A DNA stretch of 64,000 bases from Candidatus Obscuribacterales bacterium (GTDB taxonomy: Bacteria > Cyanobacteriota > Vampirovibrionia > Obscuribacterales > Obscuribacteraceae). How positions within the stretch are numbered: the first letter of the stretch is position 1; the number at the start of each line of letters is the position of its first letter. Of the stretch, positions 19,024 through 27,786 are shown piece after piece. The stretch lies in contig JAIELX010000076.1 in the NCBI GenBank assembly GCA_019752635.1, forward strand, positions 33,164-97,163, given 5' to 3'. The translations under genes were made by a program, and so were the position numbers. The notes below the pieces were generated by a model. It was not told the origin of the DNA and did no database searches. It worked only from the letters and a program-made list of their open reading frames with translations.

Positions 19024-19644
19024 ATGACCTTTCCGATTAGCTGCGGGGGTTGCGAAAACATGGTCGTGGATCTCTCCAAAAGAGTTTATAAGGATAAGCA
19101 AGTAGGAACGGCTACGATTCGCGAGCTGTACTCCACCGAGAAGGTGAAGACCCGAATTGCGGAGATGGGACGTCAGATTAGTGAAGACTTCCAGGATATG
19201 GAGCGCCCTGTTGTCATCGGCGTAATGAAAGGGGCTATCTTCTTTCTTTCCGACCTGATGCGCTGCATCGACACCAAAGACCCTTTACAGCTCGAATTTG
19301 TGCGTCTGGCCAGTTATGGTTCGGCCACTGAGAGTTCCGGCGTCGTCCAAACCCCGTATCTGGATCTGCCGAACATCGCCCATCGCAATATCCTGGTGGT
19401 CGAGGACATTATTGATTCGGGCCGGACAGCTCGTTTCTTTCTTGACTATTTGCGGGGGCAATTCGACCCGAAAGTTCTGAAGTTGGCGGCTTTACTAGAT
19501 AAGCCGTCAAGACGCGTTACCGATTTGCAAGCGGATTACGTCGGATTCACTATTGACGACCTCTTTGTTGTCGGCTACGGGCTAGACTATGCAGAACAGT
19601 TCAGAGAGTTGCCTTTCTTGGGTGAATTGGTTCAGTTCGGCTAA
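19024..19644 (+). CDS. hpt: Hypoxanthine phosphoribosyltransferase
   Basis: The 206-residue product matches purine phosphoribosyltransferases that convert hypoxanthine or guanine plus PRPP to IMP or GMP. The PRPP-binding motif is ILVVEDIIDSGRTA (123-136). Upstream, VVIGVMKGAIFFLSDL (63-78) is the usual second element and LEFVRLASYG (90-99) the flexible loop. KLAALLDKPSRR and DYVGFTIDDLFVVGYGLDY complete the family. ATG 19024 has no ribosome-binding site; ATG 19060, after a GGGGG run, would give a 194-residue protein closer to the family length. The next gene begins 47 bases later. Confidence 0.93.
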   Translation: MTFPISCGGCENMVVDLSKRVYKDKQVGTATIRELYSTEKVKTRIAEMGRQISEDFQDMERPVVIGVMKGAIFFLSDLMRCIDTKDPLQLEFVRLASYGSATESSGVVQTPYLDLPNIAHRNILVVEDIIDSGRTARFFLDYLRGQFDPKVLKLAALLDKPSRRVTDLQADYVGFTIDDLFVVGYGLDYAEQFRELPFLGELVQFG

Positions 19645-19691
19645 GTTTGACGCTTTGGGACTGCAAGAAACCCAATAGAAAAAGTACGCCG

Positions 19692-20237
19692 ATGGCCAGA
19701 CAACTAAACATGCAATGGAAGAAAAAACTGCGCGGCGTTCGTCGCCGTTTGCAGGACGTGCTCGCCATGCCAACTCTATATGGTGAGGACTTTCCCGAGT
19801 CTAATCGCTGGGGATATTTGGATTTTAAATTGCCGGTGAATCAGGCTTTGGTCGAAGGACCTCATGCCAAGCTTGGATTCATGAAGCAGTGTGCGCAGTC
19901 TTTGCTCGACCTTTGCGCTCGATTGCACGAGCTTAAGGGGGCAGATCCCGCCAATGCGAACACGAAGGTTTTTGCCTCGATAGACTTTCCCGGCATGTTT
20001 GCTTCCCGCGTGACGATTGTTTGGGACAAAGATTATTACGACAACTTCTTTGACCGTACCGGACCGTATCAAACTTGGGAGCCCCGTTCGGACGAGCCCA
20101 GTCTGGTCAAGCGCTGGGAGCTGGATGGACACAACCTATCGGAACTTTGCTTCAAAGAGAAAATTGTCGATGTCGGCGAAGATCTTGAGTTTGAAGGAAA
20201 AATCTATTTTTTCGGCGATGTTCCGCAACAGCGCTAG
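19692..20237 (+). CDS. DUF3916 family protein
   Basis: The 181-residue product begins MARQLNMQWKKKLRGVRRRLQ. The basic RGVRRRL head, WGYLDFKLPVNQ, the central KQCAQSLLDLCARLHELK, and SIDFPGMFASRVTIVWD followed by YYDNFFDR and a late LCFKEKIVD together match my memory of the DUF3916 family, known mainly from Firmicutes. No catalytic residues are known for the family. ATG 19692 is preferred over 19647 because the alignment starts there. It follows hpt closely and may be co-transcribed. Confidence 0.7.
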   Translation: MARQLNMQWKKKLRGVRRRLQDVLAMPTLYGEDFPESNRWGYLDFKLPVNQALVEGPHAKLGFMKQCAQSLLDLCARLHELKGADPANANTKVFASIDFPGMFASRVTIVWDKDYYDNFFDRTGPYQTWEPRSDEPSLVKRWELDGHNLSELCFKEKIVDVGEDLEFEGKIYFFGDVPQQR

Positions 20238-20331
20238 CCGCACTCCTTTCTTAAATAATGGGGTTAATCCGGTTACCGTAGTATGGTCTTTATAGCATTA
20301 TGAGTGGAAGCCACTTTCGAGGTTACTATTA

Positions 20332-20526
20332 ATGATTAAACGTTCTGCTGTTGCGGTGAGCTGTCTGGTCTTTATGTGTGGTAGTTCGGCTCGCGCCGAC
20401 CTTGTGCCTTTCGATCCGGCCGATTTAAAGAAGGATCCGCCAAAGGCCAAGAACAAGGAAGAATCCAACAAAGACAAGAAAGCCGACTCCAAGAAAGCTG
20501 AAGATAGCAAGGAAAAAGCGAAGTAG
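20332..20526 (+). CDS. Small secreted Lys-rich protein
   Basis: This 64-residue protein has an N-terminal signal sequence (KRSAVAVSCLVFMCGSSARA, probable cleavage after ARA). The mature part is very charged (KKDPPKAKNKEESNKDKK), probably disordered. GAGG precedes the ATG by about 10 bases. Function unknown; it may bind nucleic acid or an acidic polymer outside the cell. Confidence 0.6.
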   Translation: MIKRSAVAVSCLVFMCGSSARADLVPFDPADLKKDPPKAKNKEESNKDKKADSKKAEDSKEKAK

Positions 20527-20579
20527 CCGACGCGAGCGTAGGTAGTACTGCCAGTGGTGCAACCGGGTTCGAAACTACT

Positions 20580-21632
20580 ATGACTTCTGCATTTCAATTG
20601 CTGGAAAATCGTCGAACGATAGACGTTCAGTGCCTATCGTTCGGACTGAGCACGCTTGCGCTAATAGTGCTGTCGGCATTTGTGGCGGCGGCCGCACCGA
20701 TTCAGTTCTCGATCGGTATCGTGTTTCTGTTCGCGGCGCCGCATAACTGGATGGAATTGCGCTATTGCCTTTCGCGATTGCCCTCGAAGCTTGGTCCGCT
20801 GAAGCCATTCTTCGCGACAAGCTTTATCGGTTTAGCGCTCTTGTTCGGCAGTTACATTGCTCTGGTTGTCTGCGCACGTACTGGCATGTTGGACGCGAAC
20901 TTTGCTGTTCCTCTTTTGATGACGTGGAACGTAAGCCTCATTGCGTGGTGCATGTGGCTTGCAGTCTTGCGATGGCGAACGAGCAAAGCCAGGTTGGTAG
21001 CAGTCCTGCTTGCAGCGGTTGTGTTGGCTGCGAGTGTGAGCAGTCCTCGTTGGTTCTCGCTCGTGCTGGTTTATGCGCACCCGTTCATTGGGTTGTGCGT
21101 GCTCGATCGCGAGCTAGTCCGCACCAGGCGCAGTTGGTTGGCGATCTATCGAAAATGCCTGCTGGTGATACCAGTAGTGGTGTTGGGATTCTTGCTTTCT
21201 TTCAGTGGTTCGGAATCCCTGCCCTGTAACAACCTGCTGGAAAAGCAGATTATTCGCCACGCCGGTTCGTCAGTTCTACCCGATGTTTCCTCGCATCTTT
21301 TAGTCTCACTCCACACGTTTTTGGAAATGCTTCATTATGGTGTGTGGTGCGTAGCAATACCTGTCGCTACTCGCGCAATTTCGAAATGGAACGTGGAAAC
21401 GGCGCCGGCTCTCGCTTCTAAGCCGACGTTGCAGAAGGTCGCTGCGCTGGTTATGTTACTGTCGACGCTTGCTGTTGTAAGTTTCTGGACCGGGTTTGTT
21501 GTCGATTTTCAAGCCACCAGAGATTTCTACTTCACTATTGCGATGGTGCATGTGCTCGGCGAGATACCGTTCTTGATGTGGCTTTGCCCTGCGTCTTCTC
21601 GGACCGGGGTTGTTAGCACATCGGCTCTATGA
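20580..21632 (+). CDS. Multipass membrane protein, 350 aa
   Basis: The hypothetical integral membrane protein has about nine hydrophobic segments, beginning with LSTLALIVLSAFVAAAAPIQF. A conserved-looking patch LFAAPHNWMELRYCLSRLP lies between the first two helices and contains His, Asn and Glu. A second polar patch, LHTFLEMLHYGVWCV, occurs near residue 255. These histidines could bind a metal or haem, but this is a guess. It overlaps the next gene by four bases (ATGA), so the two are translationally coupled. Confidence 0.7.
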   Translation: MTSAFQLLENRRTIDVQCLSFGLSTLALIVLSAFVAAAAPIQFSIGIVFLFAAPHNWMELRYCLSRLPSKLGPLKPFFATSFIGLALLFGSYIALVVCARTGMLDANFAVPLLMTWNVSLIAWCMWLAVLRWRTSKARLVAVLLAAVVLAASVSSPRWFSLVLVYAHPFIGLCVLDRELVRTRRSWLAIYRKCLLVIPVVVLGFLLSFSGSESLPCNNLLEKQIIRHAGSSVLPDVSSHLLVSLHTFLEMLHYGVWCVAIPVATRAISKWNVETAPALASKPTLQKVAALVMLLSTLAVVSFWTGFVVDFQATRDFYFTIAMVHVLGEIPFLMWLCPASSRTGVVSTSAL

Positions 21633-22024
21633 GCCTTGAAATAGAGCGGCTCCTGGTTGCAGCTTTGAGGGGCTACGCTATAACCGTTGCGGTGGAAACA
21701 CCGGTTCTTTGCGCGTTGTTATCTAAGCAACATCCGTTACGGCGGCGAATATCTGCTGGATTTTGGCTAACAGCGTGCAGTTATCCGTTCGTCACTTTGT
21801 GTTTTCCGTTCTTGTTCGATCAAGAGACATACATCTGGTACGTTATAACGTCTGAAATTTTTGCGCCTCTGTCCGAATGCGCCCTCTTCTGGTTCGTCTA
21901 TCATCGAAAACCTCCAGCTTCTCGTGAAACAGTTTTTCGCGATTGCATGGCCGTGATCGCCGCCAATGCAGCGTCCTGCCTGGTCGGCTTCCTGCTGCAG
22001 TGGCTGAAAGTCAAACTTTACTGA
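21629..22024 (+). CDS. Small membrane protein coupled to the upstream gene
   Basis: The 131-residue product starts at the ATGA overlap with the stop of the preceding gene. It has four predicted membrane helices (for example AITVAVETPVLCALLS and FWLTACSYPFVTLCFPFLF). E in AVETPVLCALL and in EIFAPLSECALFW are buried acidic residues. Probably a partner subunit of the 350-residue membrane protein. Function unknown. Confidence 0.68.
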   Translation: MSLEIERLLVAALRGYAITVAVETPVLCALLSKQHPLRRRISAGFWLTACSYPFVTLCFPFLFDQETYIWYVITSEIFAPLSECALFWFVYHRKPPASRETVFRDCMAVIAANAASCLVGFLLQWLKVKLY

Positions 22025-22087
22025 AGATTAGCCCCACGGTAAGCGGAAAATTGTGGCAGAATCTCATTAGTGCATCGGGGAGTAACG

Positions 22088-22819
22088 ATGATAGTTAAGC
22101 GCGTAAGTGTCATTTGCGTTTTGTGCTTTCTCTGTGGAGCCGTTGGCGGGCTGACACCGACTAAAGCCGAAGAAGAAACGCCCAAAGCGGCGGAGAATGC
22201 CACGTCTACGGGCGGTAGTGAACCCGCGCCCGCTTCCGAGTCCAAAGAGGGCGCCCCCGCAGGAGGCAAAACTACGCTCAAAGGCGGCGTTCGCGGAGCT
22301 GCAATTTTGACGGTTGATGGTCTGGTCGGCATCGAGTCGGATGCGAAGATGCTCCAGACTAATGTTTACGAAATCATGCGGGAATGCACCCGCAAAGAAA
22401 CGGCTGTAATGCGCGGTCCGAATTATATCGGCAATGGCATCGTCATTCCGGCTATTGGCGGTCCGAACGGAACTGTACAAATTGGTGACTTGCCGGCAAG
22501 GCGCGACAAATTAGAAAGTTGGCTCGGTTCAAGTGAAGAAGTATGCAACGTACTGGAAAATCACATGGACGCGTTAATACTTCCAGAAAACCCGTCAGAG
22601 CAGCTTGGCAATCTCTGGACAGGTATGAGGAGCACGCTTCAGGCTGCAAAAGGCAACATCGACAAGATGAAAGAGTTGCTGGCTCAGCATAAGTTTGATA
22701 AGAAACTAGTTGGGCGCGCGGCATTGCGCGTGTATGATTCTATGAGTGCTCTGGAAAAAATGCGTTCGCAAGTACTCGCTATCGTACAACCGGAAGCAAA
22801 ACTGGAAGCAAAAGAGTAG
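22088..22819 (+). CDS. Secreted hypothetical protein
   Basis: ATG 22088 follows GGGGAG by 6 bases and gives 243 residues, beginning MIVKRVSVICVLCFLCGAVG, a clear signal peptide. A low-complexity Glu/Ala/Pro/Gly linker follows, then a helical domain (about 85-235) with LVGIESDAKMLQTNVYEIMREC and KEETAVMR-like segments. The last residues are charged (KLEAKE). Periplasmic or surface location is expected. The next gene starts 15 bases on, suggesting co-transcription. Confidence 0.7.
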   Translation: MIVKRVSVICVLCFLCGAVGGLTPTKAEEETPKAAENATSTGGSEPAPASESKEGAPAGGKTTLKGGVRGAAILTVDGLVGIESDAKMLQTNVYEIMRECTRKETAVMRGPNYIGNGIVIPAIGGPNGTVQIGDLPARRDKLESWLGSSEEVCNVLENHMDALILPENPSEQLGNLWTGMRSTLQAAKGNIDKMKELLAQHKFDKKLVGRAALRVYDSMSALEKMRSQVLAIVQPEAKLEAKE

Positions 22820-22834
22820 GGAGTTGCGTCGACG

Positions 22835-23083
22835 ATGGCTGCTTCGGACAAGAATGAGAAATTTAGCCGCTTCGCTAGAATCGGAGCGCCGTTTGCAGTT
22901 GTAGCAGCAAGTCTCAGTTCGCTCTTGTCGCGGGGCGAAGTATCCCCTGCTGATGAATCGCTCGATTGGATGGGCATCTACGCAACTACTGCGGTAGGTG
23001 GACTCATGGCCGGCGTAGATACCGGGCTAGTTTGCGGTGGCATCTACTGGCTGCTGTGGCGGTTGCAACGTAACTGCGCGTAG
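22835..23083 (+). CDS. Small two-helix membrane protein
   Basis: The 82-residue product has two hydrophobic segments (IGAPFAVVAASLSSLLS and AVGGLMAGVDTGLVCGGIYWLLW). GGGAG lies 11 bases before ATG. It probably belongs to the same transcript as the secreted protein at 22088. Function unknown. Confidence 0.6.
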   Translation: MAASDKNEKFSRFARIGAPFAVVAASLSSLLSRGEVSPADESLDWMGIYATTAVGGLMAGVDTGLVCGGIYWLLWRLQRNCA

Positions 23084-23218
23084 TGCTGCTTGAATCGATA
23101 GATGCGACGTAATGTATTGAATCGTTGTCGACCCTGGACTCTACGAGATCTTCGGGGCCGTCGCTCGGTGCAGGTCCCACGCCCCTTGGGCATCGAGACG
23201 CAACGAACAGGACACCTG

Positions 23219-23941
23219 TCATGTCGGGATTGCGGATGGCATTGAAAGCTCAACCAACGGTGCTCCCGGGATCCGCTGCAGGCACGCAGCTTGGCGCCGT
23301 GTTTTCGCTCGGGTTGGCCTGCAGGATAACAACCAACGTCCGCTGCAGGTGGACTCAAGTACGTGCGGGGGCTCGGATTTAAAGCATCCAAGTCCAGCCA
23401 AGCAAGCAAGTTCGCGTCGAAGCTCCCCCATCGAAGCGTACTTGCTTGGTTGGCGGACTCGTATGCTTCGTCCACCAGCCGAGCAGCTGCATCGCACCTT
23501 ATCGATATAGAGTCGCGGGCCCGGCGCGCGAATCGGGTTGAACGAAAGCGGAGGGTGTGCCGCAACGTACGGCAGGCTCAACGGCGAGGGACCGGGGTTC
23601 GCGTCGATTCCTCCAGCCTTGTCGAAAGAGTTGGCGTCGGCAATCGCATCGATAACTCCGGCAACCGCATCGATTCTGTCGCCTGTACCGGAAGTTTCAG
23701 CGGCAATGGCACCAGCCCCGACTTTGTCCGAAACTGCGTCATCACGGTCGTGATCCTGCGAGCGATCCGTGCGAAGAAAGCCCAATGCGGTAGCCTTTGT
23801 CCGCAGTAAAGGTTGTTTGAAAAAATGCAGATGAAGCCTCACCGCATTTAGTGTCAATTGTGTAAGAAGATTGCTCAGGTCCTGGTTCATGAACAGAAGC
23901 GATTTCGACCTGCTGGTGGTTCGAGGGTATAAATTGTTCAT
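23219..23941 (-). CDS. Possible CDS of unknown function, perhaps decayed
   Basis: The minus-strand ATG 23941 is preceded by GGGAGG at a spacing of 5, the best ribosome site nearby. The first 130 codons have coding character and include a repeated ID-rich passage (DRIDAVAGVIDAIAD, GGIDANPG). After about codon 160 this frame turns Cys/Arg-rich, while another minus frame (from 23565) carries a more protein-like stretch, LVDEAYESANQASTLRWGSF. A frameshift near 23480 is therefore possible. No homology is recognised. The whole 23084-24087 interval otherwise lacks a credible gene. Confidence 0.35.
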   Translation of the reverse strand: MNNLYPRTTSRSKSLLFMNQDLSNLLTQLTLNAVRLHLHFFKQPLLRTKATALGFLRTDRSQDHDRDDAVSDKVGAGAIAAETSGTGDRIDAVAGVIDAIADANSFDKAGGIDANPGPSPLSLPYVAAHPPLSFNPIRAPGPRLYIDKVRCSCSAGGRSIRVRQPSKYASMGELRRELACLAGLGCFKSEPPHVLESTCSGRWLLSCRPTRAKTRRQAACLQRIPGAPLVELSMPSAIPT

Positions 23942-24087
23942 GCAGACCTCCCTATTTAATGTAATCTGAGTCGCAACTTTGCCACTCTCTATGTGTCTAC
24001 GAAAAAAGAGACAAAAAAGTTCAAAATTTTGACTGCTTGATAAGCTGTAAGTTATGGAATTCATCTAATCGGTTGCACTGGAATCAA

Positions 24088-25446
24088 ATGACAGACTCGA
24101 ATGCGAAACCTGGAAAGCCTCTGGTCCTTTTGACCATTGCCGTGCTGCCTTTGATGATCTGGTTCGGTTTTGATCATTGGGGTCTGGACCCTTCAAAGCG
24201 TCCTATCGTCGTGACCGGCACCGTTCAGGCCCGCGAGATTCCGCTTGCGTCCAAAGTCGGAGGACGGCTGAGTAAGGTTTATGTTTTCGAGGGCGATCGC
24301 GTCAAAGCCGGGCAGGCAATTGTTGAGTTTGAGCTGCCCGAACTCGAGGCAAAGCGAGCTCAAATGGCGGCAATGGTAGGGCGAAACGAGGCTGCTCTCC
24401 TGGAGTTGCGCAACGGTTCGCGTCCCGAAGAGATTCAACAAGCCGCCGCGAAAATGGAAGCGGACCGTGCAAGACACGACATGCTGAGGCGCGGCTATCG
24501 CAAAGAGGACATTCAAAAGTCCACCGCGCAGCGCTCCGAAGCCGAAGCCCTACTAAAACTGCAACTGGCCGGACATCGGATCGAAGAGATAGAACAAGCG
24601 AAAAACACCATGGAGCAAGCTAAGTTGCATGCTTTGTGGCTCAAGCGCGATTATGAGCGCTACAAAGGTCTTGCACAACAAGGCGCTGTGTCGAGCCGAG
24701 AAGCCGAGCAGTTGAAGAACCAGTGGGACCAGGCGGAAGAGGCGTTTGAGGCGGCGCAGGCCAACTTCTCGAAGTTTAAAGCCGGCTTCCGCGTCGAAGA
24801 AATTGTCGCTGCCAGGCAACGAGCCGAAGCTGCCAGCCGACAAGAGTCTGCCATGAAGGCTGGTCCTCGTCCGGAGGAGATCAGCGCCGCAGGAAAGGAA
24901 TTTGAACAAGCTGAGGCTCAATATGTCTTGCTGAAGAAGGGCGCTCGCGCAGAGGCTATTCGTCGCGCCGAAGCCGATTTGCAGCACGCGAAAGCGCAGC
25001 TGTCCGAAGTTGATGCGCAGCTTGCTGAGCAAAAAATCGAAGCGCCTGCCGACGCTGAAGTAAGCGTCATGGACCTGCATGCCGGTGAAGTTCTGGCTGC
25101 AGGAAAGACTCTTGCCACGCTAACGCGCTTGGATGACTTGTGGACACGCGTTTACATTCCAGAGCGCCAGCTTGCACGAGTTCGAGTCGGACAGAAAGTC
25201 AAAGTGCGCGCCGACGCATTCCCCGCCAAAGAATTCCAGGGCACCATAGTGCAGATACCGTCCCAAGCCGAGTTCACCCCGCGAAATGTTCAAACTCCGG
25301 AAGAAAGAAGCGCACAAGTTTTTGCAATTAAAGTCCGCATCGACAACAAAGAGTTGTTGCTCCGCGGAGGCATGAATGCCGAGGTTACCTTGCCACCGCC
25401 GGGTTCGTGGCAATCGGTCGCTGAGCAATCGGAGACTATTAAGTGA
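24088..25446 (+). CDS. HlyD-family membrane fusion protein
   Basis: The 452-residue adaptor links the inner-membrane exporter to the outside. One N-terminal membrane helix (LVLLTIAVLPLMIWFGFDHW) is followed by a biotinyl-lipoyl half (ASKVGGRLSKVYVFEGDRVKAGQAIVE), a long coiled-coil hairpin, the second lipoyl half (IEAPADAEVSVMDLHAGEVLAAG) and a beta-barrel (VYIPERQLARVRVGQKVKVRA). The hairpin holds six imperfect copies of a G-x-R-x-E-E-I motif. ATG 24088 is chosen because the upstream frame from 24037 lacks family character. Its last codons overlap the ABC gene by four bases, so it is the first gene of an exporter operon. Confidence 0.9.
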   Translation: MTDSNAKPGKPLVLLTIAVLPLMIWFGFDHWGLDPSKRPIVVTGTVQAREIPLASKVGGRLSKVYVFEGDRVKAGQAIVEFELPELEAKRAQMAAMVGRNEAALLELRNGSRPEEIQQAAAKMEADRARHDMLRRGYRKEDIQKSTAQRSEAEALLKLQLAGHRIEEIEQAKNTMEQAKLHALWLKRDYERYKGLAQQGAVSSREAEQLKNQWDQAEEAFEAAQANFSKFKAGFRVEEIVAARQRAEAASRQESAMKAGPRPEEISAAGKEFEQAEAQYVLLKKGARAEAIRRAEADLQHAKAQLSEVDAQLAEQKIEAPADAEVSVMDLHAGEVLAAGKTLATLTRLDDLWTRVYIPERQLARVRVGQKVKVRADAFPAKEFQGTIVQIPSQAEFTPRNVQTPEERSAQVFAIKVRIDNKELLLRGGMNAEVTLPPPGSWQSVAEQSETIK

Positions 25447-26402
25447 GTCAGTTCGCACTTTCGCTGCTGGATCTTACCAAGAAATATGGCGACCGCACTG
25501 TAGTTGACCACCTGAATTTTAACGTTGAGAAAGGCGAAATTTTCGGCTACCTCGGACCCAACGGATCCGGTAAGACAACAACGATCAAGATGCTGTGCGG
25601 GCTCGTTTCCCCGACGGAAGGAACCGCCCTGGTCAATGGGTTTGATATCCGGACAAGCGCTGACCAAATTCGTATGAGCATCGGCTACATGTCGCAGCAA
25701 TTCAGTTTGTATCGAACGCTTACTGTAACGCAGAATTTGGATTTCTACGCGGAACTGTATGGGCTCAAAGGTGCAATTGCGAATAAGCGCAAGGCGCAAG
25801 TTATTGAAATAACCGGATTGAATGATTACAGTGATCGCAAGGCCGCCGAGCTTTCCGGTGGCTGGAAACAGCGATTAGCGCTGGCTTGCGCTATTGTGCA
25901 TCAGCCACCTATAGTGTTTTTAGATGAACCTACCGCAGGAATTGATCCAGTAGCACGGCGCGCACTGTGGGACTTGCTTTTTTCGCTGGCGGGAACCGGT
26001 ATCACGTTTTTTGTCACTACGCACTATATGGACGAAGCTGAGCGATGCAGCACAGTCGGCTATATTTATCAAAGTCGATTAATTGCATTGGGAAAGATTG
26101 ATGAGCTAAGAAAACTGCCGGTTGTAGACGATCCCGACTACAGGCATTTTGAACTCAGCTGCTCTCGTATCATGCAGAGCTTTCAGTTCTTTCGCTCAAG
26201 AAGCTACGTGAAGGATGTCACCATATTTGGTAGAAGCTTGCACGTAGTTGTACCTGTTTCCATCACCGAAGAGAATCTCCTCGAGGAGATTGCTCAAACC
26301 GATTTGAACATTTCGGATATTCGTCCGATTAAGCCCTCGCTGGAAGATGTATTTGTCACGCTCACCGAACGAGAAGATCGTAAGAAGGAGAGCAAAGTAT
26401 GA
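25443..26402 (+). CDS. ABC transporter ATP-binding protein
   Basis: The 319-residue ATPase has Walker A GPNGSGKTT (38-46), signature LSGGWKQR (137-144) and Walker B IVFLDEPTAG (157-166), with H-loop TTHYMDEAE. The start is GTG 25443, inside the stop of the HlyD gene. The C-terminal 90 residues match the extended tail of ABC-2 type exporters such as YbhF, DrrA and CcmA types (LEDVFVTLTERE). It powers the permease encoded next, with which it overlaps by four bases. Likely cargo is a drug, lipid or metabolite. Confidence 0.93.
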   Translation: MSQFALSLLDLTKKYGDRTVVDHLNFNVEKGEIFGYLGPNGSGKTTTIKMLCGLVSPTEGTALVNGFDIRTSADQIRMSIGYMSQQFSLYRTLTVTQNLDFYAELYGLKGAIANKRKAQVIEITGLNDYSDRKAAELSGGWKQRLALACAIVHQPPIVFLDEPTAGIDPVARRALWDLLFSLAGTGITFFVTTHYMDEAERCSTVGYIYQSRLIALGKIDELRKLPVVDDPDYRHFELSCSRIMQSFQFFRSRSYVKDVTIFGRSLHVVVPVSITEENLLEEIAQTDLNISDIRPIKPSLEDVFVTLTEREDRKKESKV

Positions 26403-27577
26403 ACGAGCCCGAGGTGATTCGACCTGAGGACTTTCGTTTTGCTAATTGGATTGAACGCACCTTCTGGGGCTTTCACGCGGTGATGATGAAAGAGTGGATT
26501 GAGGTACTGAACGATAAGTTTACTCTGGCGATTATTTTGTGCGTGCCCATTTTTCAGATGATCATCTATGGCTTCGGTGTCAGCTTTGATGTGCGCCGCG
26601 TAGACACCGTAATTGTGGATCAGGACCGCCGGCCGCAGTCACAAATATTGCTGGATAAAATGAATGCGACCGACTACTTCAATTTTCGGGCCCGCGTGTC
26701 ATCGCGCGAAGAAGCCGTGAAGATGATCGTTGCCGGAAGAGCACGAGTAGCCATTATCATTCCTCCCGGGTTTTCGAACAAAGTTGCGCAGAACGTCCCC
26801 TCGCAGGTGCAAGTTTTGATTGACGGTTCCGACTCCACGGTTGCTAGTGCGGTTGGCAACGCTGCGATTGCCTCCGGGCAGAATAGATCGATCGAAATCA
26901 TGCGAGAGTTGTTGAATGTAAGCGCTGTTCAAAACCCCATAGACGTGCGAACCAGAATGCTGTTCAACCCGGATATGCGCACTACTAATTTCATTTTGCC
27001 TGGATTGGTTGGTTTCATGGCGCAAACTATAACGCTATTCCTCACAGTGAATTCTATCGTGAAAGAACGTGAGGTAGGCACACTCGAACAGCTTCTGGTG
27101 ACTCCTGTTCGTCCGCTGGGATTGATGGTAGGCAAGCTTATCCCTTATGGCATCATTGGTTTTATTGGAACGAATTTGCTGCTTGCTTCCATGGTGCTCA
27201 TTTTCAATGTGCCGATTGCCGGCAACGTATTTTTGCTTGAAGCGTGCATCGCTATATTTGTGTTTGTCTCGCTGTCAATTGGTATCCTCATTTCGACCGT
27301 CTCGTCGAATCAAGCGCAAGCCATGCATGTCGCGTCTTTCGTATTGATACCGTCAGTGTTGTTGTCCGGCTTTATCTTCCCCCGCGAATCCATGCCCTTG
27401 TTGCTGAATTGGTTGGGCTACACCATTCCACTTACATATTTCTTGCAGATACAACGCGGCATAGTATTGAGAGGGGCGGGGGTGGAAGATCTGTGGCAAT
27501 GGATCTTGCCACTACTGTTTTTTGGCATTCTGTTGATTTGGATCAGCGTTAAGCGCTTTCGGACCACTGTCGGCTGA
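26399..27577 (+). CDS. ABC-2 type permease
   Basis: The 392-residue permease has one membrane helix near residues 35-55, a long periplasmic loop (VDTVIVDQDRRPQSQILLDKM, VLIDGSDSTVASAVGNAAI) and five C-terminal helices. NSIVKEREVGTLEQLLVTP is the hallmark cytoplasmic motif of ABC-2 exporters. VLLSGFIFPRESMP is the family's signature loop. It completes the HlyD-ATPase-permease set. Only one permease is present, so it is expected to homodimerise. Confidence 0.92.
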   Translation: MNEPEVIRPEDFRFANWIERTFWGFHAVMMKEWIEVLNDKFTLAIILCVPIFQMIIYGFGVSFDVRRVDTVIVDQDRRPQSQILLDKMNATDYFNFRARVSSREEAVKMIVAGRARVAIIIPPGFSNKVAQNVPSQVQVLIDGSDSTVASAVGNAAIASGQNRSIEIMRELLNVSAVQNPIDVRTRMLFNPDMRTTNFILPGLVGFMAQTITLFLTVNSIVKEREVGTLEQLLVTPVRPLGLMVGKLIPYGIIGFIGTNLLLASMVLIFNVPIAGNVFLLEACIAIFVFVSLSIGILISTVSSNQAQAMHVASFVLIPSVLLSGFIFPRESMPLLLNWLGYTIPLTYFLQIQRGIVLRGAGVEDLWQWILPLLFFGILLIWISVKRFRTTVG

Positions 27578-27786
27578 TGATTGAGACGCTTGCCAAGACA
27601 GATCCGGTGTTAGAGGATGCTCCCGAACCTTGTTGGCGTTTGAGATCACGGTATCGCTAGCGATGGTGTGGCCTGCATCCGTCATGGAGTATGAGCCGCG
27701 ACATTCAAGTCGACTACGAACCAGTCTTCCGGTAAAATGAGCCCGCTTCAGGGTAAATAGTCCGAAAGAGCGAACGAGTACTAGCC

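Noticed and set aside
20580..22024. Haem-copper oxidase or NO-reductase subunit, suggested by His-bearing helices
   Set aside because: The His are too few and not in the spacing of known haem-binding helices; kept as membrane proteins of unknown function.
23363..23809. Plus-strand frame in the 23-24 kb gap
   Set aside because: It is opposite the better minus-strand frame, has no ribosome site, and is Arg/Ser-rich in the manner of an antisense frame.
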